A stretch of DNA of 6,940 nt, taken from positions 1 through 6,940 of the forward strand of contig CAKZKZ010000005.1 of NCBI GenBank assembly GCA_937124495.1, written 5' to 3'. Positions within the stretch are counted from its first letter, which is position 1, and each line of letters begins with the position of its first letter. The notes below the pieces were generated by a model, which was not told the DNA's origin, ran no database searches, and saw nothing but the letters and a program-made list of their open reading frames with translations. Positions 1 to 6,719 of the stretch are shown piece after piece. Origin of the DNA: an uncultured Dokdonia sp. (lineage in GTDB: Bacteria; Bacteroidota; Bacteroidia; Flavobacteriales; Flavobacteriaceae). The position numbers were made by a program, and so were the translations under genes.

Positions 1-995
1 TTAATATTATTGAGCAATTCTGTTAAGAAACGCGAATTAAATCCGATTTGCATATCGTCTCCTTGGTAATCACAGGTAAGACGCTCTTCTGCTTTGTTAC
101 TATAATCGATATCTTCTGCAGAGATATTCAACTCAGCTCCTGCAATTTTTAAACGTATCTGGTGCGTTGTTTTATTAGAGAAAATAGAGACACGACGTAC
201 AGAGTTTAAAAACTGATTACGATCTATTGTCAATCTATTTGGATTTTCTTTTGGAATAACCGCTTCGTAGTTTGGATATTTCCCATCTATAAGACGACAA
301 ATAAGTTCTACATTTTCAAACGTATATCTTGCGTTAGAATCGTTGTAGGCCACAGTTACTTCGTCATCATTGGAACCAAGAATACTCTTTAATAGGTTAA
401 GAGGTTTTTTAGGCATGATAAACTCAGCGGTTTGAGAAGCGGTTACATCGGTACGATTGTATTTTACAAGTTTATGAGCATCTGTGGCTACAAACGTAAG
501 TCCATCTGTACCAAATTGAAAGAATACACCACTCATTACAGGACGTAAATCATCATTTCCACTTGCAAAAATGGTATTGTTTATGGCAGTTGCTAGTATA
601 TTTCCTGGTATTTTTACGATACTAGGATCTTCAAGAGATACGGCATTTGGAAACTCAGCACCATCTGCATAAGCAAGTGCATATTTACCATGGTTAGAGC
701 TTATTTCTACTGTATTGTTTTCTTCTTGTGTGAAGGTAAGTGGTTGCTCAGGAAACGTTTTTAAGGTGTCGAGAAGCAATCTTGCTGGTAACGCAATAAT
801 TCCTTTGTCTTCAGACTCAACTTCTAATGTAGCCATCATGGTTGTTTCTAAATCTGAAGCAGATACCGTAAGTGAATTATGATCTAATTCAAAAAGAAAA
901 TTGTCTAATATGGGAAGCGTGTTACTGTTATTAATAACACCTCCTAAAACTTGTAATTGTTTGAGTAAGTATGAACTAGAGACTATAAATTTCAT
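1..995 (-). CDS. dnaN: DNA polymerase III subunit beta (sliding clamp), C-terminus cut by window
   Basis: This is the ring-shaped processivity clamp that loads onto DNA at the replication fork and tethers the replicative polymerase and repair partners. The ATG at 995-993 opens a frame with no stop down to base 1, giving 331 complete residues. Bacterial clamps are about 366-375 residues, so about 40 C-terminal residues lie outside the window. Family landmarks sit at the expected places: TLPIL at residues 26-30, VATDAHKLV around 169-177 (E. coli ATDGHRL), DGKYPNYEAVIPK from residue 237 (E. coli IDGRFPDY), and GFNSRFLTELLNN from 318 (E. coli GFNVSYVLDVLNAL). The reading frame is consistent wherever I checked it, with no frameshift. 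No Shine-Dalgarno sequence precedes the ATG, which is usual in Bacteroidetes. It follows gldG by 121 bp on the same strand and probably has its own promoter. Identification is very secure. Confidence 0.96.
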   Translation of the reverse strand, partial: MKFIVSSSYLLKQLQVLGGVINNSNTLPILDNFLFELDHNSLTVSASDLETTMMATLEVESEDKGIIALPARLLLDTLKTFPEQPLTFTQEENNTVEISSNHGKYALAYADGAEFPNAVSLEDPSIVKIPGNILATAINNTIFASGNDDLRPVMSGVFFQFGTDGLTFVATDAHKLVKYNRTDVTASQTAEFIMPKKPLNLLKSILGSNDDEVTVAYNDSNARYTFENVELICRLIDGKYPNYEAVIPKENPNRLTIDRNQFLNSVRRVSIFSNKTTHQIRLKIAGAELNISAEDIDYSNKAEERLTCDYQGDDMQIGFNSRFLTELLNNI

Positions 996-1043
996 AGTAT
1001 ATATTGGGTTTGCAGTGGCAACGTTTGAATTATTTGAAATTGC

Positions 1044-1060
1044 ATTTCTGATACAGAAAT
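1044..1060. repeat. Perfect 7-bp inverted repeat in the dnaN leader
   Basis: The arms atttctg (1044-1050) and cagaaat (1054-1060) are perfect reverse complements around a 3-base centre. Two further pairs (1041-1063 and 1042-1062) flank a single mismatch. It falls immediately downstream of the predicted transcription start for dnaN, so it could be a 5'-end mRNA hairpin or a binding site for a dimeric regulator. It has no downstream U-run, so it is not a terminator. Confidence 0.4.
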
Positions 1061-1069
1061 ACATACCTA

Positions 1070-1077
1070 CAAATATA
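1070..1077 (-). promoter_or_regulatory. Candidate dnaN promoter, -7 box
   Basis: On the minus strand this reads TATATTTG, an exact match to the Bacteroidetes -7 consensus TAnnTTTG. A TTTC at 1098-1101, 20 bp upstream, is a three-of-four match to the -33 TTTG element. Transcription would begin near 1063, leaving a leader of about 65-70 nt before the dnaN ATG. The box lies in the gldG-dnaN gap, where a promoter is expected. The -7 match is seen directly; promoter activity is inferred. Confidence 0.45.
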
Positions 1078-1116
1078 TTTTAAATGCGACGGTCTAAGAA
1101 AGAAACTTATTAACAG

Positions 1117-2811
1117 CTATCTCGCATATTTGCGTTTGCGAAGTGCAAAGAATACACCTCCAAAAATGAAAAGAAAAACCAACGGAAGCCCTATTGTTAA
1201 GGCTTGCCACTTGTTTATGTTATTAACAACTTTGGGAGTATCTAGAAAAGGAAGGGCAATATCTTTACTGCGTATGTTAATAAGACCATTGTCATCAAGA
1301 AGGTAATTGACTGTATTGAGTAAAAACTCCTTATTTCCATATTGTTTTCTGGTCAAATAATCAAAGCCTAATTCTAAAGGGTTTCCTTTAGCATCTACAT
1401 CGTTTGCAATCAAATCTCCATCTGCGATAATTACCATTTTTGAAGAGTTTGTTGCGCTTTCGCGAAAGCGTACACTGTCTAATTTAAATGGCTGCACTCG
1501 GTTTTTAAATGCCGAGTCAAATTTTCCTTCCAGAAGTACAGCTAATGGTTGTGGACCCGCTTGATAGTCTTCTTGATTAGGCTCTATCCCGATTTCATCT
1601 AAAGAAATCGCTTTGGGCATACCTTCTAGCTTTGTAAGCACACTAGAGGATAATAATACCGTCTTTTCAATAGAGGAGGAGTTGTTAAGTAGTTCTATCT
1701 GATTTGCATAGTTAAAGCGTATAGGGCGCTCTATATTGGTGTTGATAGGGTGTGTGTTAAAGGATGGTGTTACGGGTTGGTAAAACCAAGGTAATTCTTG
1801 ATATTTGGATTGACTGCCATCCCCAGATGCGAGACTTAAAGGTGCAGAGTATAGATCTTTTATCAGTACAGGATTAATACGAATACCATATTTAAAAAAG
1901 AGATCGTTTAGATTTAAATCTCTTCGAAAGGCAAAGGCTTTTCCGTCGACATTTCGTAAACTATCGTTTTCCATGGCTACAGCATCGATGAGCCATAAAG
2001 AGTTTCCGCCATTAAGAGTGTATTGATCTAATACAAACTTTTGCTCGTCTGTAAATGCTTTGGTTGGTTTTGCAACCACAACGAGATCAAAGGTGTTTTG
2101 TAAAGCTCGTAAGGTCTTTTCTGGATCTTGTGTGACGGCATCCATCGGGAAAGGGGCAATACTGTACGTTTCTCCTAATTTGAGAAACATGTCTGCAATC
2201 TTAGCATCTGGAAGTTCGCCATTGTCCTTAAGTACTGCTATACGCTTGGTTTTGGCATTTAATAAGCGATTAAAACCATCTATAAAGGCATATTCTAGGT
2301 TTTGTATAGAAGCGTACACAAACTGTTCTGGAGAAGCGCCTGCAATATTTTTAATAAGAGATACGGGAACCGCTTTTCCTTGATGATTTGCCGTTGCCCA
2401 TGGGAAAATGGTTTGTTTTGTTTCTTCTCCATTACGTTTTACGGTGAGTGGAAGAGGTGTCATTCCAAAACTAGCAAATTGTTGTGCTATCACATTAGGA
2501 TCTTTCCCATCTTCTACAGGATTTGAAACGGTAAAAGTAACATGAGGATTGTAGTTGGAAATTTCTTCTAGTAAATAGCGCGTCTCGTTTTGTAGTTTTC
2601 TGAATTCAGGAGGGAAGTCACCTTCTAAAAAAACATCAATAATAAACGGACTTTTGATTTGATCTATAACGGCTTTGGCGGGATCACTTAGCGTGTATCT
2701 TTTGTCTTGCGTGAGGTCATAACGTTGATGCGCTATTGATGCTAGGTAATTTACTAGAACCAATGCGATGACTGCTATTACAAGCGCGGGTATTTTTTTA
2801 AACGTTTTCAC
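1117..2811 (-). CDS. gldG: Gliding motility-associated ABC transporter auxiliary protein GldG
   Basis: GldG is the membrane-anchored periplasmic partner of the GldA-GldF-GldG ABC transporter, first identified in Flavobacterium johnsoniae gliding mutants; its transported substrate is unknown. The 564-residue product has the expected architecture and length: an N-terminal membrane helix at about residues 8-27, a large periplasmic region of the ABC_transp_aux/Gldg type, and a C-terminal helix at about 537-557 followed by the basic tail RKRKYAR. The N-terminal segment QRYDLTQDKRYTLSDPAK is typical of the family. The start codon is GTG (2811-2809); no in-frame ATG occurs near the N-terminus and an in-frame stop lies four codons upstream, so the start is well constrained. 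It begins 9 bp after the gldF stop and in the same frame, and is surely co-transcribed. A 16-bp palindrome at 1455-1470 is embedded in the coding sequence as VRFRESA. Confidence 0.93.
   Translation of the reverse strand: MKTFKKIPALVIAVIALVLVNYLASIAHQRYDLTQDKRYTLSDPAKAVIDQIKSPFIIDVFLEGDFPPEFRKLQNETRYLLEEISNYNPHVTFTVSNPVEDGKDPNVIAQQFASFGMTPLPLTVKRNGEETKQTIFPWATANHQGKAVPVSLIKNIAGASPEQFVYASIQNLEYAFIDGFNRLLNAKTKRIAVLKDNGELPDAKIADMFLKLGETYSIAPFPMDAVTQDPEKTLRALQNTFDLVVVAKPTKAFTDEQKFVLDQYTLNGGNSLWLIDAVAMENDSLRNVDGKAFAFRRDLNLNDLFFKYGIRINPVLIKDLYSAPLSLASGDGSQSKYQELPWFYQPVTPSFNTHPINTNIERPIRFNYANQIELLNNSSSIEKTVLLSSSVLTKLEGMPKAISLDEIGIEPNQEDYQAGPQPLAVLLEGKFDSAFKNRVQPFKLDSVRFRESATNSSKMVIIADGDLIANDVDAKGNPLELGFDYLTRKQYGNKEFLLNTVNYLLDDNGLINIRSKDIALPFLDTPKVVNNINKWQALTIGLPLVFLFIFGGVFFALRKRKYAR
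1455..1470. repeat. 16-bp perfect palindrome inside gldG, possible dispersed genomic repeat
   Basis: The sequence cgctttcgcgaaagcg is its own reverse complement over all 16 bases and is far more GC-rich than its surroundings. It lies in the gldG frame, encoding RFRES within the segment VRFRESATNSS, which leads into the conserved MVIIADGD stretch. From memory, the same palindrome recurs in marine flavobacterial genomes, giving recurrent peptides such as YAFAKA or TLSRKR in other frames; this was not checked here. It occurs once in this window. Confidence 0.6.
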
Positions 2812-2820
2812 GAAAGTGGA

Positions 2821-3534
2821 TTATCTCTTTTTTTCTAGTGTACTTTTGGTTAGATATATGAAAAAAGCAATAATGCTTATAAAATAAATAAGATCTCTTG
2901 TATCTATAACACCTCTGCTTATGCTATCATAATGCGTCTGCATTCCAAAGTTTGCTATAAATGGTTTTGTATAGCTAGCAATTCCTTCTATTCCAAAATA
3001 AAAGATAAAGCAAAAGAGTACGGCTAGAATAAAAGCAACGATTTGATTGTCTGATAGGGTAGAAGCATATATACCCATCGCAATAAAACTAGCAGCAAGT
3101 AGTATCAATCCTAGGTAAGACCCTATGGTAACGCCTATATCCAGATTACCGACTGGGTTTCCTAGTTGATAGATAGCAACCACATAAATGAGGGTAGGTA
3201 TGATGGTTATAATGATTAATACCAAAGCACCAAAGTATTTTCCTAAAACAAGCTGTAAGGTAGATATGGGTTTTGTTAAGAGGAGTTCTAGAGTTCCTGT
3301 TTTTTGTTCTTCACTAAAACTGCGCATGGTAATGGCAGGAATCAGAAAGGTGAAAATCCAAGGAGCTAATAGAAAGAAAGGCGCTAAGTCTGCAAAGCCA
3401 GAGTTAGGAATATTAAATTCTCCTTCAAAAACCCAAAGGAATAATCCTGTAACGACAAGGAATAAGCTAACCACTAAGTACCCTATAGGAGAGGCAAAAA
3501 ATGAATTGATTTCTTTTTTTAATATCGCTAGCAA
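2821..3534 (-). CDS. gldF: Gliding motility-associated ABC transporter permease GldF
   Basis: GldF is the ABC-2 type inner-membrane permease of the GldA-GldF-GldG transporter. The 237-residue product has six predicted membrane helices at roughly 18-36, 53-69, 100-123, 135-157, 165-183 and 213-231. The cytoplasmic segment at residues 71-89, RSFSEEQKTGTLELLLTKP, is the signature of the ABC-2 permease family that follows the second helix. The N-terminus KKEINSFFASPIGYLV is characteristic of GldF. The start is TTG (3534-3532): the open frame continues 22 codons upstream to a TAA at 3603-3601 but contains no ATG or GTG, and family members begin at this point as MLAILKKE. No Shine-Dalgarno sequence is visible. 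The stop TAA is followed in the same frame by three codons and then the GTG of gldG. The ATPase partner gldA is not in the window. Confidence 0.93.
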   Translation of the reverse strand: MLAILKKEINSFFASPIGYLVVSLFLVVTGLFLWVFEGEFNIPNSGFADLAPFFLLAPWIFTFLIPAITMRSFSEEQKTGTLELLLTKPISTLQLVLGKYFGALVLIIITIIPTLIYVVAIYQLGNPVGNLDIGVTIGSYLGLILLAASFIAMGIYASTLSDNQIVAFILAVLFCFIFYFGIEGIASYTKPFIANFGMQTHYDSISRGVIDTRDLIYFISIIAFFIYLTKSTLEKKR

Positions 3535-3769
3535 AGGATATGTTTTATTAGGGGTTGTTGATGTTGTAAATCTAATGTAGTTTTTTAAACTGTAAAAGTT
3601 TTATTTGTAAATACTGACAATAGGTATAACACGTATCGTTTATAAATATTTTACGTTGTTACATAAAAAGAGATATTCTTACTGTAAGAATATCTCTTTT
3701 TATGTGTATTTCTGTATATTATGGTAACAATTTACTCAATAACATATAGAGTTTTATAATAGTTATTGT
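3535..3769. other. Intergenic region between receptor gene and gldF
   Basis: This 235-bp gap holds no convincing gene. Its main content is the strong inverted repeat at 3661-3705. The gldF promoter should lie on its gldF-proximal side; the best candidate -7 box is TAGATTTA on the minus strand at 3567-3574 (seven of eight to TAnnTTTG), but no good -33 element accompanies it. A weak 7-bp inverted repeat, caataac/gttattg, lies at 3737-3743 and 3762-3768 just after the receptor stop. An open reading frame across 3188-3580 on the plus strand is antisense to gldF and is not a gene. Confidence 0.5.
3661..3705. terminator. Perfect 21-bp inverted repeat, probable bidirectional terminator
   Basis: Two perfectly complementary 21-nt arms (3661-3681 and 3685-3705) flank the 3-base centre ctg. 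Each arm carries an AAAAAGAGATATTC core, so on either strand the 3' arm contains CTCTTTTT, giving an intrinsic-terminator-like U-run inside the stem base. It lies 65 bp beyond the receptor stop and 127 bp before the gldF start, so it fits transcription ending after the receptor gene. The stem is AT-rich, which leaves some doubt about efficiency. The symmetry is seen directly; the function is inferred. Confidence 0.7.
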
Positions 3770-6202
3770 CTATCCTTCAAAATCTTCCTCTCCGCCACCA
3801 GGGCCTCCAGAACGCTCACGCTTTTTCTTTTGGTTAAATCGATACGTAAATGATAAATTAATAGAGCGTTCTCTAAATTGAAATTCACTTTCTCCAGGAA
3901 ATGGGAAATTAATGGTAGATCTACGAACACGAGAATTAAAAATATCTCTAATATTAAGCGCTAAAGATGCCTTCTCCTTAAAGAGATCTTTGCTAAAGGC
4001 AAAATCTGCAGAGAAGATTCCTTCATTTTCACTTTGCGCATTTACTGATGGACCTCTATAATTAACACGCGTTTGCCAATCTATTTTACCTGGTAACGTG
4101 TATTTGTTGTTAAGTCTTGCTGTCCATGTGAAGTTACTTGCTCCAAAATCAATATTATTAAACGCTCATACAGTTTCTGAGTTAAAGACATTTACATTTG
4201 CATTTATTCTCCACTTCTTGGTAGGTGAATAGGTGAGTGTTGCTTCGGCTCCAATCCTGTCATTTCTTGATAAGTTAACGGGTGTTCTCGTCAAAACAGC
4301 TTCTTCTTCACCATTAACAATAGTAGTATCTCCCGTTTCTAAGAATACAAACTGAAATGTATCTTCTGTACGCCTAAAAAATATAGAACCGTTCAGCGTA
4401 AGTGATTTACTTATTCTATTAAGATACCCTAGATCTACTCCATTTGACAAACTAGGATTTAAGTTAGGGTTACCTTGAAAAAAGGAAGTAGCGCTTGTTC
4501 TTGAAGGGAATGGATTTAAAAAGAAACCACGAGGCCTTCTGATTCGTCTATTATAACCAAAACTAACAGTTTCCTTTTCATTTAATTCATAATTTAAATT
4601 TACTGTTGGAAAGAAATTGGTAAAATCTCTACTATTAAAGTCACTAACAGTCTGCTGATCAATTTCAATATTAGTATACTCCATACGTAAACCCAATAAA
4701 AAGTTGAACTTATTTATTTTACTCCCGTATTGCGTGTATAGTGCATGAATATTTTCTTTAAAGAGTAAACTATTGGTAAGATCCGTATTTAATAGTAATT
4801 CTCCATTCTCATTATTTTCATCAATAATGTTATCAAAAACTGTAAAATCAGTATCTAAATCTCTTATATTTCCTCTGTATCCTGCTTCAAAACGAGCATT
4901 ATCTCCTAGCGGTTGTATAAAGTCTACTTGTGCAAAAAAGCGCTTTTGATCTTCTACAGTTTCGTTCGTCTCCAATTCAGTACGTGTGTCTGTATTTAGA
5001 GAATTATTTCTAATATCAACAAATTCTGTTTCTTTGGAATTCTCATATTGAAATTCTATAGAGAGGTTTCCATCGTTCTCCCATTTTTTGTCAAAATTTA
5101 AACTGAATTGTGAAGTAAGATCTTCTTCTGTTTCTGGAGCAAAACGTTCTGATAGAAAGATATCGCTTCCAGTTGTCTGGGTGATATTATTTAGAGATTC
5201 ATTTGTGTTATCACTATCTCTAACTACAGCTGATGCAGTAATACTTGTGTTATCATCTAGATAGTATTCAACACCAAAATTAGCCGTAAGTCCACCACGC
5301 TCTCTGCTAAATTCTCTATCTTCAATTAAAGAGCCATCTTCTTCTATACGGCTTGTAAAAGTATTACCCTCAGAACCTCTGATATTATAGCCTCCTGTAG
5401 CAAAAATATTGAAATCCCCAGTTCTATAGTTGATATTTCCAGAAATACCTCTGGTGTCAAAGTTTCCAATATTAGCTGTAAGGGCTCCATTTAAACCTTG
5501 TAATTTACTACGTCTAAGAATAATATTGAGTATTCCTGCACTTCCTTCTGCGTCATATCGAGCAGATGGAGAAGTAATGACTTCTACACGTTCTATAGAT
5601 TCTGCTGGGAGTTGTCTCAATGCTTCAGTCCCACTAAGTCCTATGAGACCAGATGGTTTTCCATTTATTAATATTCTAACATCATCATTACCTCGTAAGG
5701 CAACATTACCTTCTACATCGACTGTTACTGAAGGTACATTATCTAATACGTCAGAAACAGAAGCTCCTCTTACCGTAAGGTCTTTTCCTATATTATAAAT
5801 TTGCTTGTCTAATTTATACTCAACGGTCGTTTTTTCAGCAATAACGGTGACCTCTTCTAGTGTTGCTGCATCTATTTCAAGATTAATCGTTCCTAGAGAA
5901 GTATTTTTAAATAGTTTTTGAGCTTTTAGAATGACAGGTTGGAAAGAAATGTACTCTATTTTTATGTCGTAAATTCCAGCTGGAGTTTTAATAGAAAAAT
6001 TACCGTCTGTATTGGTAATTCCTCCATTTATAGCTTCAGGGTTTTTAGTGTTTATTAAGGTAATAGTAGCATATTCGAGTGGTACAGTTCCTTGTTTGTC
6101 TTGTACTTTTCCTGAGAGTGTGACTTCTTTTCCTTGAGGTGATTGCGCTTGAAGCGAAAAAGTAAAAAGCATTACAAGAATGCTTATAATAGTTGGTTTC
6201 AT
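3770..6202 (-). pseudogene. TonB-dependent receptor-like outer-membrane beta-barrel protein, interrupted by an in-frame TGA
   Basis: The full reading frame from ATG 6202 to TAG 3770 is 810 codons, with one TGA at codon 679 (4168-4166). Without readthrough the product is 678 residues. Domains in order: signal peptide 1 to about 19 (MKPTIISILVMLFTFSLQA, then QS); a carboxypeptidase-regulatory-like beta-sandwich at about 27-110; a linker with LEEVTVIAEK (115-124); a plug domain at about 140-232, including NVPSVTVDVEGNVALRGNDD and ERVEVITSPSARYDAEGSAG; then a beta-barrel of the OMP_b-brl_3 type. The 131 codons after the TGA remain open and family-like (KIDWQTRVNYRGPSVNAQ, ALNIRDIFNSRVRR, final strand INLSFTYRFN) and end in a charged, Gly-rich tail. 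The truncated form would lack the last barrel strands and the terminal assembly signal, so it is probably non-functional unless the stop is a sequence error or is read through. The substrate cannot be predicted. No SusD-like partner is adjacent. Confidence 0.85.
4166..4168 (-). other. Premature in-frame TGA in the receptor gene
   Basis: Reading on the minus strand: GAA ACT GTA TGA GCG TTT. The frame before (…FNSETV) and after (AFNNIDFG…) is continuous with no insertion or deletion, so a single base substitution explains the stop. The fragment after it contains no methionine codon, so independent re-initiation at an ATG is excluded. The other complete genes here end in TAA or TAG, so they do not test TGA usage, but TGA reassignment is not known in Flavobacteriia. 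Confidence 0.9.
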
Positions 6203-6234
6203 TCTTTCTTCGATATTTTCATCGAAATTACTCC
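6199..6234 (-). promoter_or_regulatory. Receptor leader with mini-ORF and hairpin
   Basis: On the minus strand a GGAG (6234-6231) stands 8 nt before an ATG at 6222-6220. That ATG opens a 7-codon ORF (MKISKKE) whose TGA overlaps the receptor start as ATGA (6202-6199). A 6-bp inverted repeat, ttcgat (6209-6214) and atcgaa (6221-6226), covers the mini-ORF start. Translational coupling or masking of the start is possible. A weak -7-like TAATTTCG sits at 6223-6230. The arrangement is seen directly; any role is inferred, and Shine-Dalgarno use is rare in this phylum. Confidence 0.3.
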
Positions 6235-6236
6235 AT

Positions 6237-6265
6237 AAAAAAACGCCAGTTGTTAAACTGGCGTT
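6237..6265 (-). terminator. Rho-independent terminator after the Spy/CpxP-like gene
   Basis: On the minus strand a GC-rich stem with perfect 9-bp arms, aacgccagt (6242-6250) and actggcgtt (6257-6265), and a 6-base loop is followed by a run of seven U (6243-6237). This is a textbook intrinsic terminator. It begins 31 bp after the stop of the upstream gene and ends only 34 bp before the receptor ATG, so the receptor needs either a promoter overlapping this site or readthrough. Confidence 0.9.
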
Positions 6266-6296
6266 AATCCGAATGTTAAACAGTCGTTAAAAGGTG

Positions 6297-6653
6297 TTAT
6301 CCTTTTCTGATGTCTTTTGCTAATTCTTGGAATTTAGCATATTGAGTGTCGTCAAGTATGTTTTTCATATTTAAGTCTTCTCTATCGTTTATTTTCTTAA
6401 GTTTTGCAGCCTTTGCTTCTGCAGTCATTCCTGTAGACTCAGTTATTGTTTTTCTAGAATCAGCAAATACGCCCATAATTTTAGTTATAGAAGCAACTTG
6501 TTGAGAAGAAAGGTTTAATTTTTGAGTAAGCATTTCTACCGCTCCTGATTGTAATGCACTTTTAACAGGTGACTTTTTTTGTAAAGATACTTGAGCTTGC
6601 GCAACTCCTAATCCTAGGAAGCAACGTGCGACTATTGCAATTAGTTTTTTCAT
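6297..6653 (-). CDS. Small exported Spy/CpxP-like protein
   Basis: This 118-residue protein starts at ATG 6653 and carries an N-terminal signal peptide (MKKLIAIVARCFLGLGVAQA, probable cleavage after residue 20). The mature part is predicted to be all-helical and charged. Two segments resemble the LTxxQ repeats of the Spy/CpxP family: LNLSSQQVASI at 46-56 and LDDTQYAKFQEL at 100-111. In Proteobacteria such proteins are periplasmic chaperones or stress sensors; flavobacterial relatives are mostly uncharacterised, so only location and fold class are suggested. The signal peptide is odd in having Arg10-Cys11 in the middle of its hydrophobic core. The cysteine is not a lipobox, because Arg precedes it. 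The gene lies 50 bp after the ArsC-family gene and is closed by its own terminator. No canonical TAnnTTTG box is present upstream, so it may be co-transcribed with the ArsC-family gene. Gene call secure, family moderate. Confidence 0.75.
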   Translation of the reverse strand: MKKLIAIVARCFLGLGVAQAQVSLQKKSPVKSALQSGAVEMLTQKLNLSSQQVASITKIMGVFADSRKTITESTGMTAEAKAAKLKKINDREDLNMKNILDDTQYAKFQELAKDIRKG

Positions 6654-6698
6654 AATTAATAAGTAATATTTATTTAGATAGAATTTAATTTTATACTG

Positions 6699-6719
6699 TA
6701 AATCTACAAAATAGATTTA
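6699..6719. repeat. AT-rich 8-bp inverted repeat over the ArsC-family stop codon
   Basis: The arms taaatcta (6699-6706) and tagattta (6712-6719) are perfect complements around a 5-base loop and include the stop codon. There is no following U-run and the stem is AT-rich, so it is at best a weak terminator or an mRNA 3'-end or processing hairpin. Confidence 0.3.

Noticed and set aside
901..1083. 60-residue plus-strand ORF
   Set aside because: It is antisense to the dnaN start and leader, has no family resemblance, and conflicts with a certain gene.
2060..2526. Two overlapping plus-strand ORFs of 107 and 74 residues
   Set aside because: Both are antisense shadows of gldG with no recognisable protein features.
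3188..3580. 130-residue plus-strand ORF
   Set aside because: It is antisense to gldF; its Lys/Arg-rich, Asn-rich composition is what reading a membrane protein gene backwards gives.
3770..4165. C-terminal receptor fragment as a separate gene
   Set aside because: The 131 codons contain no methionine and no start context, and continue the receptor frame exactly.
4166..4168. TGA read as tryptophan or selenocysteine
   Set aside because: TGA reassignment is not known in this group, no selenocysteine-type structure is evident, and a barrel strand is not a redox site.
5430..5798. 122-residue plus-strand ORF
   Set aside because: It is antisense to the receptor plug domain and has no independent support.
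6618..6623. Cys11 of the Spy-like protein as a lipoprotein attachment site
   Set aside because: Arg at the -1 position does not fit a lipobox, and a normal AQA cleavage site lies further on.
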